A program made the translations under genes and the position numbers. 39,701 nucleotides of DNA from contig JAJFVI010000032.1 of NCBI GenBank assembly GCA_021371895.1, positions 1 to 39,701 of the forward strand. The letters run 5' to 3'. Numbering within the stretch: position 1 is the first letter of the stretch; each line of letters starts with the position of its first letter. Of this stretch, positions 23,002-31,314 are shown in pieces. A model generated the notes under the pieces. It saw nothing but the letters and a program-made list of their open reading frames with translations, had not been told where the DNA came from and ran no database searches. The stretch comes from Eubacteriales bacterium (GTDB lineage: Bacteria > Bacillota > Clostridia > Christensenellales > Aristaeellaceae).

Positions 23002-23802
23002 TCAGAGCTGGTCGCCTTCGTCAGTGAAATCGGTCAAGCCGTTTCGCATGCGGATCTCCGCGACGCTCATGGAAAGTCCGAGGTAGTTGTGGATCTGCTC
23101 GATGGTTTCTTCAACGTATTTCTGGGCCCGGGGCAGCGATACGGCGTGCCCTCCCTCTCCCCGCTTGGGACAGATGACCACACGAATCTCTTCCGGCGAA
23201 ACCACCGCCAGATGGATCAGCTGATGGTCAAATTCTTCACCGAAAAAATTCTGCAGCGCCGTGCCAAGGCGCTCACTGCCGTAGTGCCAGCGACCGGTGA
23301 TGAACGTGTCCCCTTCGGGAACGCTGACACGCACATACAGGCATGGCATATGCGGATCATCAGCGCAGCGGTACATGCGCTCGTGTGTCAGAATAAATTC
23401 TTCCGATGGAGCCAATCCGGATAGCAGGCTCTTTTTCCAGCGTTTGCGAGCCTGCTGGAAATAATAACTCTCGTCATAATCGTCGTTGGAATCGTCGGAA
23501 TGCAGGTGGTTGAGCAGCAATTCAATCTCCCGGATGATCTCCATCTGCTTTTCTATGTCCCGCGCGATTTCAAAAATCGGCATATCGGGCTTGTTATTTT
23601 CCAGCCACCGATCAAGTTGGGCATACTCCGGCTCGGCGTCAATAGCAATTGCGTCGATGTGATGCTTATGTATGCACTCTATGGCTTCCTCCACGGTCTT
23701 ACGCAGACGCGGCGGTTTAAAGCCCATCGCTTCCCAACCTTGCATGGAGCCGAACATATCTTCGACCTGTTGATTCCGTGTGACGATCAGAAGTCTGTAC
23801 AC
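23002..23802 (-). CDS. Degenerate receiver-domain protein without a DNA-binding output
   Basis: A 266-residue protein. The first 75 residues fold-match a response-regulator receiver: YRLLIVTRNQQVEDMF as the first strand and helix, and IDAIAIDAEPEY with Asp55 at the phospho-acceptor position. The acidic pair that should follow the first strand is replaced by Thr-Arg, so normal phosphorylation is doubtful. A charged helical stretch (EKQMEIIREIELLLNHLHSD) leads to a second domain like the middle part of YesN-type regulators (SGLAPSEEFILTHERMY, FFGEEFDHQLIHLAVVSPEE). No AraC-type helix-turn-helix follows. The start is a GTG at 23802 because GGAGGG lies six bases upstream. It heads an operon with the SPFH/zinc-ribbon gene. 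Confidence 0.65.
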   Translation of the reverse strand: MYRLLIVTRNQQVEDMFGSMQGWEAMGFKPPRLRKTVEEAIECIHKHHIDAIAIDAEPEYAQLDRWLENNKPDMPIFEIARDIEKQMEIIREIELLLNHLHSDDSNDDYDESYYFQQARKRWKKSLLSGLAPSEEFILTHERMYRCADDPHMPCLYVRVSVPEGDTFITGRWHYGSERLGTALQNFFGEEFDHQLIHLAVVSPEEIRVVICPKRGEGGHAVSLPRAQKYVEETIEQIHNYLGLSMSVAEIRMRNGLTDFTDEGDQL

Positions 23803-23836
23803 GCGTAACCCTCCATGCTCTTTCAAATCCTCCCCT

Positions 23837-23865
23837 ATTATACATAATTCCCGAAGAAAATTCAA
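23837..23865 (-). promoter_or_regulatory. Promoter of the receiver-like/SPFH operon
   Basis: -35 TTGAAT (23860-23865) and perfect -10 TATAAT (23837-23842), 17 bp apart, on the minus strand, about 35 bp before the GTG start. Confidence 0.75.
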
Positions 23866-23879
23866 TGTTTTTGGGAATT
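23846..23879. promoter_or_regulatory. Inverted repeat across the -35 region
   Basis: AATTCCC (23846-23852) and GGGAATT (23873-23879) are separated by 20 bp and bracket the -35 box of the operon promoter. Possible operator. Confidence 0.4.
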
Positions 23880-23943
23880 TCATTCCCTGGGACGGTTTTG
23901 TGTCCCATCAATTTTCCATCCAAGCAGGGTGCGCGCCGTTCTT

Positions 23944-24951
23944 TCAGCGGGCGATACGGAACCCGCCCCGGTCGCCTCCCTTAAGGGTAAACACCTCCGC
24001 ATCGGCCTTGATGAACAGTGAATGGTAGTTCGTTCCATGCTCCGGGCACAGGGCGATGCCTACGTTGCAGGCCAGCTCCCCGTCGAAACCATCCGGGCAA
24101 ATGTCGCCGACCGTTTTGCATATCATCTCCGCGCGCCGGGCAAGCAACTCCCGATCGCCGATCTTTTTCATCACAACCATAAACTCGCTTCCGCCCACGC
24201 GCCCGATAATATCCTGTCTTCGGAAAAGCCTCGTCAGTCTTTCGCCGAAAACCTCCAGCACTTCGTCCACGGTCCGGGGGCCAAGCCGTTCGTCCAGCTG
24301 CCGCAGGCGCTCCAGATCAATCACCAGCAGCGCCGCGCCTTCCCGCTCGCCGAAACGGCTCAAGTAAGTTTCCGCAACACTTTCTGCGGCCGCCTTATTC
24401 ATGACGCCCGTCAGGTTATCTGTGTTGCAGCGATGCCGCATCTCGCTAAGCAGGCTGAAATCCTGCAGGCGGATCAGGAACTGCCTGCATCCGACCAGCG
24501 TCGTTAACACGAAGGTAACAGCTGCGATAACCACGTCCATTCGAACATTCTGTGCGCCCTTGAGCAGGATGCTGATCCATACGAACGCCACTGAACCGCC
24601 TGCCGTGATGAGGACGCTTATCCATGGCGGCAGAATGAACAGTTGCATCAGCGTCATGGCGAGCGGCGCAAACAACACACTCGGCGCCTCTCCCATAAAG
24701 GCTGAGGAGAGGTATGCAATCAGGATGAGCATCGTAATGAGGTATGCGGCACAGAACGCCTGCAGGCGCAGCGGCCGTTTCCGCAGTTTTCCCGTGCCCA
24801 GGAATACCAAGATGCTCATGCCCACATAAAACGAAAGCCCCGCTGCGCTGGCAATGTCTACCAGCTGCAACGGACGATAGAAACGGGATGCAATCAAAAT
24901 GCCCAAGAGAAAAAGTACGCTTGCCAGACAAGCGTTTCGCAATGAACGCAT
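23944..24951 (-). CDS. Membrane GGDEF-domain protein with a defective signature
   Basis: A 335-residue protein with about six membrane segments in residues 1-175 and a C-terminal GGDEF domain (NTDNLTGVMNKAAAESVAET onward). GGDEF domains make cyclic di-GMP, but the signature here is GGSEF, with Ser in place of the metal-binding Asp/Glu. The DxxxFKxxND block is DLERLRQLDE, where the nucleotide-contacting Asn is Asp, and the GH that usually follows is GP. The protein is therefore probably not a cyclase but may bind a nucleotide or a partner. The ATG at 24951 is chosen because the first membrane segment follows (ACLASVLFLLGILIAS), although its ribosome binding site is poor; the frame is open to 25125. 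Its promoter lies about 160 bp upstream. Confidence 0.8.
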   Translation of the reverse strand: MRSLRNACLASVLFLLGILIASRFYRPLQLVDIASAAGLSFYVGMSILVFLGTGKLRKRPLRLQAFCAAYLITMLILIAYLSSAFMGEAPSVLFAPLAMTLMQLFILPPWISVLITAGGSVAFVWISILLKGAQNVRMDVVIAAVTFVLTTLVGCRQFLIRLQDFSLLSEMRHRCNTDNLTGVMNKAAAESVAETYLSRFGEREGAALLVIDLERLRQLDERLGPRTVDEVLEVFGERLTRLFRRQDIIGRVGGSEFMVVMKKIGDRELLARRAEMICKTVGDICPDGFDGELACNVGIALCPEHGTNYHSLFIKADAEVFTLKGGDRGGFRIAR

Positions 24952-25113
24952 ATTGAACGCGGCGGTTTGCTCGCCGCCGTTTTGCCAAAAATCACATCTA
25001 AGAACGAAGTAACGCCGAACCGAACCCTGCAAATGCCGCCACAAACCCAACCACTCCCGTTCCGATGTCCGCACCTTCGGGCAGATCAGAAAGCACGCCA
25101 TAATTGTGTAGAA

Positions 25114-25142
25114 AGTATAACACATAAATCATATTTATGCAA
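25114..25142 (-). promoter_or_regulatory. Promoter of the GGDEF gene
   Basis: -35 TTGCAT (25137-25142) and -10 TATACT (25114-25119), 17 bp apart, on the minus strand. It implies a leader of about 155 nt before the ATG at 24951, with a GGCGG/CCGCC hairpin close to the start. Confidence 0.65.
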
Positions 25143-25259
25143 TCTATTCATGTATTCGTAAAATAGTTGTAATGTTCTGTCTTCCCGGATTCGCCCGCTT
25201 TTCATCGCGTTATGGCGGCATAGCGGCGGCTCTGCTCAATACGCAACCCTAAAAGCAGA

Positions 25260-25300
25260 TAAACGGCCTCCCCTGCGGAACGCATTCCGAGGAAAGGCCG
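25260..25300 (-). terminator. Terminator of the repeat-rich membrane protein gene
   Basis: On the minus strand CGGCCT (25295-25300) pairs with AGGCCG (25264-25269), with an inner CGGAA/TTCCG stem, followed by TTTA. It lies about 90 bp after the stop. The rest of 25143-25392 shows no gene. Confidence 0.6.
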
Positions 25301-25392
25301 ATAATGATGGCATGGCTCTTTCGTCAATGGCGTCTGTGAGGCGCAGCGGTGATCGTTCGTCGCGCGTAATAAAGAGACGTAACGGAGCTGCG

Positions 25393-27702
25393 TTACGGCC
25401 GGCGAACACCTCTTTGCCCCATCGTACTCACGATGCGGGGTTGCGCAGGCTGCGTTCCTCCCTGCATCGCCTCACGGGGAGACGCAAGCGGGGCGTAGGG
25501 GCCAAACCCTCCAGAAGGCGCTTCCGTTTGTGGCATATACGCCTGCTCGTCTGCCGCGTATCCCCTGAGGGTGCTCACGATCCGTACCGGCGCAAGCGGC
25601 ATCGGCGTTAATACAGGCGTTGGCTGCGGCATACGTTCCATGGCGGGGGGCGGCATAGGCGTACGCAGGCCATTCGTTGCTCCACCCGCCATCGCGGGCG
25701 TATGGAAATAGGGTGGGATTTCCGGCGCTGGACGCGCGCCTATCCATACGGCCGGCGCGGGAGCCACGGCGCGTGCCGGTGAAGGCGCGGCGTACGGCAC
25801 GTAAGCCGCGGCGCGTGCCGGGGCAGTAACCGTCGTGAACGGCACATTAGCCGCGGGCGTCACGTCGCGTGCCTGTACGGGCTGCCGTGTAGCAACGATA
25901 ACTCGATCGTTGGACGAAGATTTTGTTTGCCATTCCGCCTGTGTGTTCGCGGCGCGGTGGTAGGCGGTTTCAACAGGCGCTGGCGGTTGCACACGGCGTG
26001 CTGCTGCCGGTTGCGCTTCTCGCGGCGCATATGGCGCGGGTACGGCGGCAGGCGTGTTTTCCGAGAACACGACCGGTTGCTTTACAGGCACGGGCTGTGC
26101 CACACTAACTTGCGTGCGCGGCGGAGCAGCAACGGCCGCAGCCGCCGTCTGGACAGTCTCGGGCCGCGCCTCGCGCGTTACACGTGCCACAGGCACGGCA
26201 TTCAGTTCGACCTCCGGCATGATAGGCGGGCGATTGGTCGGTGCGGGCTGTGCCGCATTCACTTGTGCGCGCGGCGGTGCGGCGACAGCTGCCGCTTGGA
26301 TGGTCTCGAGCCGCGCCTCGTGCGTGACTGGTGCAATGGGCACGGCGGCCAGTTCTGCTTCTGGCATTACGGGCGGGCGATTGGTCGGCGCAGGTTGTGC
26401 CGCGCGTACTTGCGCACGCTGCGGGGCGATGACGGCCGCTGCCTGGACAGTCTCGAGCCGCGCCTCGTGCGTGACTGGTGCAATGGGCACGGCGGCTGGT
26501 TCGACTTCCGGCATAACACGCGGGCGATAGGCCGGCAGTGGCTGTGTCACACTAACTTGCACGCGCTGCGGGGCTACGACAGCCGCCGCCTGAACGGTTT
26601 CGGGTCGCGCTTCGTGCGTGACTTGCGCTACGGGCACCGCGACCGGTTCGACTTCTGGAATGACAGGCGGCTGATAAGTCCGCGCGGCATACGCAACGGC
26701 GGTAGGTTCGTCATAGGCTGCAAAGGCGTTATATTCGGCCTCAGCAGGCGCGGACCATTGCGGAACCGCTGTGGGCTGCGCGGAAACGGATGGCATTGGG
26801 ATGTCCGATGCCTCGAAGGCAGTCTTTTCGATGTCGTGTCGCTGCTCCTGCTGTACAGGAACGGTATAGGCGGCGGGGTCGGCTTGCACAGGTGCGTAAC
26901 GCTGCGTATAAACGGCGCGCGATACGGAGGCGGCGGCCGCTTCGATAGCGGCAACCGGCATCGGCGGTTTCACCGCCGGGGCAAAGACGGCTTCAGGCGT
27001 AGCCGCAACAGGGGTGATAAACTCATCGGGTTCGGCCTCCACGGGGGCGGGGCTCTCCCAGGTCGTCGCGCCGTAAACAATCTCTTCCATTTCTTTGGCC
27101 GTAGGTTTGGTAGTCGGGAACAGGAGCGAGTGCGGTTCGGGAATATCGGCGGCAACCACGGGAGTTTTCCACTTCTTGGACTCCGCAGTCATTTCCGCAG
27201 AGGCTGCGGAAATCGTATCATCCTTCGGGGCCGTAAACGACGGCCGGGTATCCACGGGCGCGGCGGAGACCGTATCCGTCTTCGGGGCCGTAAACGACGG
27301 TCGGGTATCCACGGGTGTGGCGGCAGTTACGCGCGGAACGCGCACGCGGTTTGGTTTCTCCTCGGCTTGCGTTTCCGGCTTGGACTCCGCCTTCTTTTCC
27401 GCTTTCGGCGACAGAAAGCGCGATTTAAACAGCGCCTTTTCCGCCACGCTTTTCAAAATGCCGCCCAGCAACAGCATTACCATTCCGACGATGAACACGA
27501 AATAGTTGTGATCCAGACAATACTGGATCACACCGTTGACGCCGTTCAGCAGGGCGCTGTCGCCCTGCGCCGAAAAAGAAGCGACGATGCTCTGCACTCG
27601 CTCGTTTTCGATCATGGGAACCGCGGTAGCCAGAACGCCCATCAGCGCCACCAGACCGCCGATAAAGCATAAAAGCCTTCCGAATACTCTTAAAAACCTC
27701 AT
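25393..27702 (-). CDS. Membrane-anchored Pro/Ala/Val-rich protein with 49-residue repeats
   Basis: A 769-residue protein. Two membrane segments lie near the N-terminus (about 10-30, LLCFIGGLVALMGVLATAV, and 68-87, FVFIVGMVMLLLGGILK), followed by a basic stretch and a very long low-complexity tail of Pro, Ala, Val and Thr, probably disordered. A 19-residue repeat (PVDTRPSFTAPK...) occurs twice near 130-165. Four tandem 49-51-residue repeats lie at about 343-540, each with PEVEP/PEAEL, VTHEAR and APQR/APPR blocks. No enzyme domain is seen. GAAGG precedes the ATG. It diverges from the VWA-phosphatase-kinase triad over 190 bp, and its many Thr make it a possible kinase substrate, which is speculation. 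The family is not recognised. Confidence 0.75.
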   Translation of the reverse strand: MRFLRVFGRLLCFIGGLVALMGVLATAVPMIENERVQSIVASFSAQGDSALLNGVNGVIQYCLDHNYFVFIVGMVMLLLGGILKSVAEKALFKSRFLSPKAEKKAESKPETQAEEKPNRVRVPRVTAATPVDTRPSFTAPKTDTVSAAPVDTRPSFTAPKDDTISAASAEMTAESKKWKTPVVAADIPEPHSLLFPTTKPTAKEMEEIVYGATTWESPAPVEAEPDEFITPVAATPEAVFAPAVKPPMPVAAIEAAAASVSRAVYTQRYAPVQADPAAYTVPVQQEQRHDIEKTAFEASDIPMPSVSAQPTAVPQWSAPAEAEYNAFAAYDEPTAVAYAARTYQPPVIPEVEPVAVPVAQVTHEARPETVQAAAVVAPQRVQVSVTQPLPAYRPRVMPEVEPAAVPIAPVTHEARLETVQAAAVIAPQRAQVRAAQPAPTNRPPVMPEAELAAVPIAPVTHEARLETIQAAAVAAPPRAQVNAAQPAPTNRPPIMPEVELNAVPVARVTREARPETVQTAAAAVAAPPRTQVSVAQPVPVKQPVVFSENTPAAVPAPYAPREAQPAAARRVQPPAPVETAYHRAANTQAEWQTKSSSNDRVIVATRQPVQARDVTPAANVPFTTVTAPARAAAYVPYAAPSPARAVAPAPAVWIGARPAPEIPPYFHTPAMAGGATNGLRTPMPPPAMERMPQPTPVLTPMPLAPVRIVSTLRGYAADEQAYMPQTEAPSGGFGPYAPLASPREAMQGGTQPAQPRIVSTMGQRGVRRP
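26083..26676 (-). repeat. Four tandem 147-bp coding repeats
   Basis: Units at 26676-26530, 26529-26383, 26382-26236 and 26235-26083 (the last is 153 bp, with two extra codons). They encode versions of a 49-residue block starting YQPPVIPEVEP, YRPRVMPEVEP, NRPPVMPEAEL and NRPPIMPEVEL. Units 2 and 3 are nearly identical in DNA, pointing to recent duplication or unequal exchange. Confidence 0.85.
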
Positions 27703-27743
27703 GTCGTGCCTTCACACTCCCAGCCGCACGAAACGCCTTTGGC

Positions 27744-27749
27744 ATTATA
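27744..27749 (-). promoter_or_regulatory. Possible -10 box of the repeat-rich protein gene
   Basis: TATAAT on the minus strand, 42 bp before the ATG. No convincing -35 box is seen. The divergent triad promoter in the same 190-bp spacer could not be placed with confidence. Confidence 0.3.
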
Positions 27750-27892
27750 TTTCGACAGGCGCGGTTCACCTTCCTTCTCCAAGGCAACATGCTTTTTAAC
27801 AAAGTTCTTCAATCGTACGGAGGAAAAACGCACTCGACGAAGAATAGAATAATAAACCTATTTTGGCTTACCAAGCACCCAAGGAGGTAGCC

Positions 27893-28573
27893 ATGGAAAA
27901 ATATCAACTGACCTACCACGTGGACATGGTCTTTTGTATCGATGCGACGGGAAGCATGCGGCACGCGCTGGAGTTGGTGAAGCACAACGCCCTGAACCTT
28001 TACAAAGATGTGACCTTCGCCATGGAAAAGAAGCATAAAGTCATTAGCCGGATGCGCATCCGCGTGATCGCTTTCCGCGATTATGTTGCCGACGGCGAGC
28101 AGGCGATGCTGGCCAGCGATTTCTTTGTTCTGCCGGAACAATCGCAGTTGTTTTATGAGTGCGTCAGCGATATTACCGCACAGGGCGGCGGTGACGTCCC
28201 CGAGGACGGGCTGGAGGCGCTGGCCTACGCGATCCGCAGCGATTGGACGCGCGAAGGCGTGAAGAAACGGCATATCGTCGTCGTCTGGTCGGATGCGCCG
28301 ACCCATCCGCTGGGGCACGGGAAGATCGCGCCCTGGTACCCGGAGGGAATGGCCCGGGATTTTGAGGAATTAAGCTTGTGGTGGGAGGACGAGCAACTGG
28401 GCGGCGCGATGGACGAAAATGCCAAGCGCCTCTTGATGTTCGCACCCGACGCCCCGGAATGGAGCCGGATCTCCCAACGCTGGGCGCAGGTCATCCACGT
28501 GCAAACGGTAAGCGAGGGCCTCTCGGAACTGGATTACCAGCAGGTGGTCGACGCGGTTTGCAACACCATCTGA
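27893..28573 (+). CDS. VWA-domain protein (TerY-like)
   Basis: A 226-residue protein that is almost entirely one von Willebrand A domain. The metal-ion site (MIDAS) is complete: DMVFCIDATGSM (Asp17, Thr19, Ser21), QGGGDVPEDG with Asp101, and HIVVVWSDAPTH. There is no signal peptide or membrane segment, so it is cytoplasmic. AGGAGG before the ATG at 27893 fixes the start. VWA proteins of this type next to a PP2C phosphatase and a Ser/Thr kinase were described in comparative genomics as the TerY-P triad, a phosphorylation-based signalling unit linked to tellurite/stress systems; the two partner genes follow here. No TerC, TerD or other ter genes are in the window. It could be the phospho-regulated adaptor of the unit. 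Confidence 0.88.
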   Translation: MEKYQLTYHVDMVFCIDATGSMRHALELVKHNALNLYKDVTFAMEKKHKVISRMRIRVIAFRDYVADGEQAMLASDFFVLPEQSQLFYECVSDITAQGGGDVPEDGLEALAYAIRSDWTREGVKKRHIVVVWSDAPTHPLGHGKIAPWYPEGMARDFEELSLWWEDEQLGGAMDENAKRLLMFAPDAPEWSRISQRWAQVIHVQTVSEGLSELDYQQVVDAVCNTI

Positions 28574-28647
28574 ATCGTTTGAAAAACTTAAACGCGGGCG
28601 CCTCCCACGCCATTGCGGGCCAGGCCGCCCAAAGCGGCGCTGCAGTG

Positions 28648-29655
28648 ATGAAAAAAGACGAAACAATCGCGGACGGGCAGGGCTTCGTGGTGGATTACGA
28701 AGCGGTTTCCCAGGCGAATGAAGACAGTTTTACCGCCGAGACGGACGCTCTGGGCGGTTTCTTGTGTGTGGCGGACGGCTGCGGCGGCGGCGGCTCGCGA
28801 CGGTACGAAAAGCTCGCTTACCGAACGGAGGCGTATTATGCCGCACGCATCGCCGTGGATTGTGCGCGGGCTTGGGCCGCACCGTTCCACGGCATACCGC
28901 TTCCCGCCGACGAGCGGGAGGCGCGGCCGCACGCGGAACATCTCGCAGACGATCTTCGGCGGCGGCTGGGTGAATTTCAAACCCTGCACCGCGAAGATGC
29001 CCCTTCCCACATCCTCGTCAACCGGTTGAACCGTCCCCTACCCACCACGCTCTGCACAGCGCTCATCGACGCGCGCGACACAGGAAGCCTGTCCGCCGTG
29101 TTCTTCTGGGCGGGCGACAGCCGCGGTTATGTGCTTTCCCCTACCGGCCTGCGCCAATGCACGGCCGACCACCTTTCCGGGCGGCTCGACGCGATGGAAA
29201 ACCTGTATCAGGACGCAAGGCTAAGCAATCTGGTTTCCGCAGACGGGAATTTTACTTTAGATTGCTTCGGCCTGACCCTGCCCAAGCCATGCGTCGTGCT
29301 TACGGCGACGGATGGGGCTTTCGGCTATCTGCCCACGCCTATGGAATTTGAACTGCTTTTACTGCAAACGCTGCGCAAGTCCGCAAGCCTGCATAGCTGG
29401 CAGATGCGGCTTCAAAACGCGCTCAAGCGCGTCGCGGGCGACGACGGGACGCTGGCGCTGGCCTGTTACGGCGTACAGACCTTTGCGCAGCTGCAAGCTT
29501 TCTTCGCCCCGCGCCGTGCGCAATTACAGGCTGACTTCGTTACGCCCGTGCGCCGCCGTCGGCAAAACCCGGCTTTCGCGCGCAGCCTTTGGGAAGAATA
29601 CCGGAAGGATTACCAGCTTTGCGAGGAGGGGCGGCATGCGGATTGGCGCTTATGA
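28648..29655 (+). CDS. PP2C-family Ser/Thr phosphatase
   Basis: A 335-residue PPM-type phosphatase that would remove phosphate from Ser/Thr with two metal ions. Motifs follow in order: QANEDSF (residues 22-28), VADGCGGGG with the metal-binding Asp43, FFWAGDSRGYVL, and LTATDGAFGYL; the final Asp block (GDDGTLALA) is also present. A C-terminal extension from about residue 280 is rich in Arg and Gln (RRRRQNPAFARSLW). The start is uncertain: ATG 28648 fits the homology but has no clear ribosome binding site, and an upstream TTG at 28579 or a GTG at 28645 is possible. It lies between the VWA and kinase genes and overlaps the latter by 20 bp, so the phosphatase and kinase should be made together. 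Confidence 0.85.
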   Translation: MKKDETIADGQGFVVDYEAVSQANEDSFTAETDALGGFLCVADGCGGGGSRRYEKLAYRTEAYYAARIAVDCARAWAAPFHGIPLPADEREARPHAEHLADDLRRRLGEFQTLHREDAPSHILVNRLNRPLPTTLCTALIDARDTGSLSAVFFWAGDSRGYVLSPTGLRQCTADHLSGRLDAMENLYQDARLSNLVSADGNFTLDCFGLTLPKPCVVLTATDGAFGYLPTPMEFELLLLQTLRKSASLHSWQMRLQNALKRVAGDDGTLALACYGVQTFAQLQAFFAPRRAQLQADFVTPVRRRRQNPAFARSLWEEYRKDYQLCEEGRHADWRL

Positions 29656-30574
29656 GTGCGTAACCCCGCTTACGACTGCGGGCAGCGGCAGCGCGCACTG
29701 GTGCGTGGCCGTCCGAGAGGGGCAGAAGTATTTTTTAAAGCAATTCCTCTCGCCCGTGCAGCCGGACGCGTTATCTTCCGCCGCATCGGAGTTGCGCCAC
29801 AGGCAGCGGGAGCGCTGCGAAGCCTTTGAACGCCGCAAGACCGCACTGTACGCGGCGCTGCGATGTACGCTGGGCGACTGCGTGGTGCCTGTAACGGATT
29901 TCTTCGCTTTTGAGGGGCGGTATTATGCGGTTTCGGAGTATCTGCCCCAGCCAATGGAGACGCTGGAAACCATAGGCCGGGTTTCTCCCCAGCGGGCGCG
30001 CAAACTGCTTGGCGCGCTGGCGTACTGCCTGGGCCGCCTGCACGCGCAGGGTATCGTACACGCCGATCTGAAACCCGAACACGTGTTATTGCAACGCGAC
30101 GGCGAAGAGGAGCGCGTGCGCCTGATTGACTTTGACAGCGGCTTTACCCAAGACGATCCGCCCGCGGAATCGCACGACATCGAAGGCGACCCGGTTTACC
30201 TTGCGCCGGAAACTTTTCTGCGCATCAGCGGTCAGCCCGGCACGCTGAACCGTAAGCTGGACACCTTCGCCTTCGGGATTACCGCCCACCGCCTGTGGAC
30301 AGGCGAACTTCCCTCTCTTGCGGGGGGCGCGACCTACCCCTACGAAGCGGCGCTTTCCGGCAGCGCGATACAGATATCGGAAGAACTGCCCCCGCCCCTG
30401 CGCTGGCTGATCGGTCAAACGCTGGCCGTCCACCCGGAGGATCGTCCGGACGACGGTCTGTTGGAACGGCTGCTCTCTCCGTCGTTAGCGCGCCCGCGTG
30501 CCGCCGGGCTGGTCGAAAACGGCCTGACCCGCTTTTGGCTGGAGGATTGGGAGTCTGCGCCGGATCAGGAGTAA
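29636..30574 (+). CDS. Ser/Thr protein kinase-like protein
   Basis: A 312-residue kinase-fold protein without a membrane segment. A loose glycine-rich loop (TTAGSGSAHWCVA), the ATP-binding Lys35 in KYFLKQF, and the catalytic loop VHADLKPEHVLL are seen. Asp144 and Lys146 are kept, but the Asn normally found five residues after the Asp is His149. The metal-binding DFG is DFD (IDFDSGF), followed by GDPVYLAPETF and DTFAFGITAHRLWTG. Activity is likely but with altered metal binding. It lacks the PASTA repeats of PknB-type kinases. GAGGAGG lies just upstream of the ATG, which is 20 bp inside the phosphatase gene. It completes the VWA-phosphatase-kinase triad. Confidence 0.88.
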   Translation: MRIGAYECVTPLTTAGSGSAHWCVAVREGQKYFLKQFLSPVQPDALSSAASELRHRQRERCEAFERRKTALYAALRCTLGDCVVPVTDFFAFEGRYYAVSEYLPQPMETLETIGRVSPQRARKLLGALAYCLGRLHAQGIVHADLKPEHVLLQRDGEEERVRLIDFDSGFTQDDPPAESHDIEGDPVYLAPETFLRISGQPGTLNRKLDTFAFGITAHRLWTGELPSLAGGATYPYEAALSGSAIQISEELPPPLRWLIGQTLAVHPEDRPDDGLLERLLSPSLARPRAAGLVENGLTRFWLEDWESAPDQE

Positions 30575-30646
30575 GGGTTTTGAATCGCAATGATCGGCGG
30601 AATCCATTGGTGAAATAGTGGCGTGACCGGCAGCGTTCGCTATACA

Positions 30647-30675
30647 AAAAGAGGCCGCGTGTTGCGGCCTCTTTT
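30647..30675. terminator. Bidirectional terminator
   Basis: AAAAGAGGCCGC (30647-30658) pairs over 12 bp with GCGGCCTCTTTT (30664-30675) around a 5-nt loop. It serves the kinase gene on the plus strand and the DUF308 gene on the minus strand. Confidence 0.9.
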
Positions 30676-30702
30676 GCGAATCCGTTTTCAGTTTTTCACC
30701 GG

Positions 30703-31254
30703 TCATGTCTTCATGATTTTCAGTTCCCGCCGCACGGTCAGCAGCGCGACCACGTCCAGCGCCGCCTCCACCAGCAGTGATATACCGGCGATCTGCGTAA
30801 CGGTGTAGGCAAAGAACACTGACTTTGACACGGCAATGATGCCCAACAGGAACGAAATAAGCGCGCCCAGCAGCATCAGCCACCAGCGGCCGCGATCCAC
30901 ACGCTTCAAATCGAAGGCGATCTGCACCTTGGCAAAGCCGCCCACGATCATCGCGACGCCCCACAGAAAGGGCAGAAGGTTAATGAGGATATTGCTGCGA
31001 ATCATCAGCCCCACGCCCACCATCAGCAGGATTAATCCCTTGGCCAGCCCAAAGCCCAGGATGCCGTTGATCGTTTCGCCTCGCAGGTAATCCACGATGC
31101 TGATCAACCCCACGACGCACAGCACCGCCGCCAGCGCGAAGTTGGCGGTTTTCAGCGCCAGATCAGGCCACAACAGCAATAGCAGTCCGCAAACCGCATA
31201 GAAGAGGATGATCGTCCAGCCGGTTAAACTCCAATGGAAAGTCTTTGAACGCAT
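30703..31254 (-). CDS. DUF308/HdeD-like membrane protein
   Basis: A 183-residue integral membrane protein with six predicted segments arranged as three pairs (TGWTIILFYAVCGLLLLLWP, FALAAVLCVVGLISIV, GLILLMVGVGLMI, LLPFLWGVAMIVGGF, WWLMLLGALISFLLGIIAV, IAGISLLVEAALDVVALL). This matches the DUF308/HdeD family, linked in E. coli to acid resistance but of unknown mechanism. A Lys/Arg-rich end follows. AAGGGG lies before the ATG. It starts 60 bp after the aminotransferase stop on the same strand, so the two may be co-transcribed; a bidirectional terminator ends it. Confidence 0.85.
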   Translation of the reverse strand: MRSKTFHWSLTGWTIILFYAVCGLLLLLWPDLALKTANFALAAVLCVVGLISIVDYLRGETINGILGFGLAKGLILLMVGVGLMIRSNILINLLPFLWGVAMIVGGFAKVQIAFDLKRVDRGRWWLMLLGALISFLLGIIAVSKSVFFAYTVTQIAGISLLVEAALDVVALLTVRRELKIMKT

Positions 31255-31314
31255 CGGAAACGCCCCTTTCTGTCGATTGTCGGTTTGGAAAACGGTTCTT
31301 GGGAGTCAGCCCGG

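Noticed and set aside
25927-27672. Long plus-strand frame opposite the repeat-rich membrane protein
   Set aside because: Arg/Gly/His-rich mirror of a Pro/Ala/Val repeat gene; the minus-strand frame has the membrane segments, start site and terminator.
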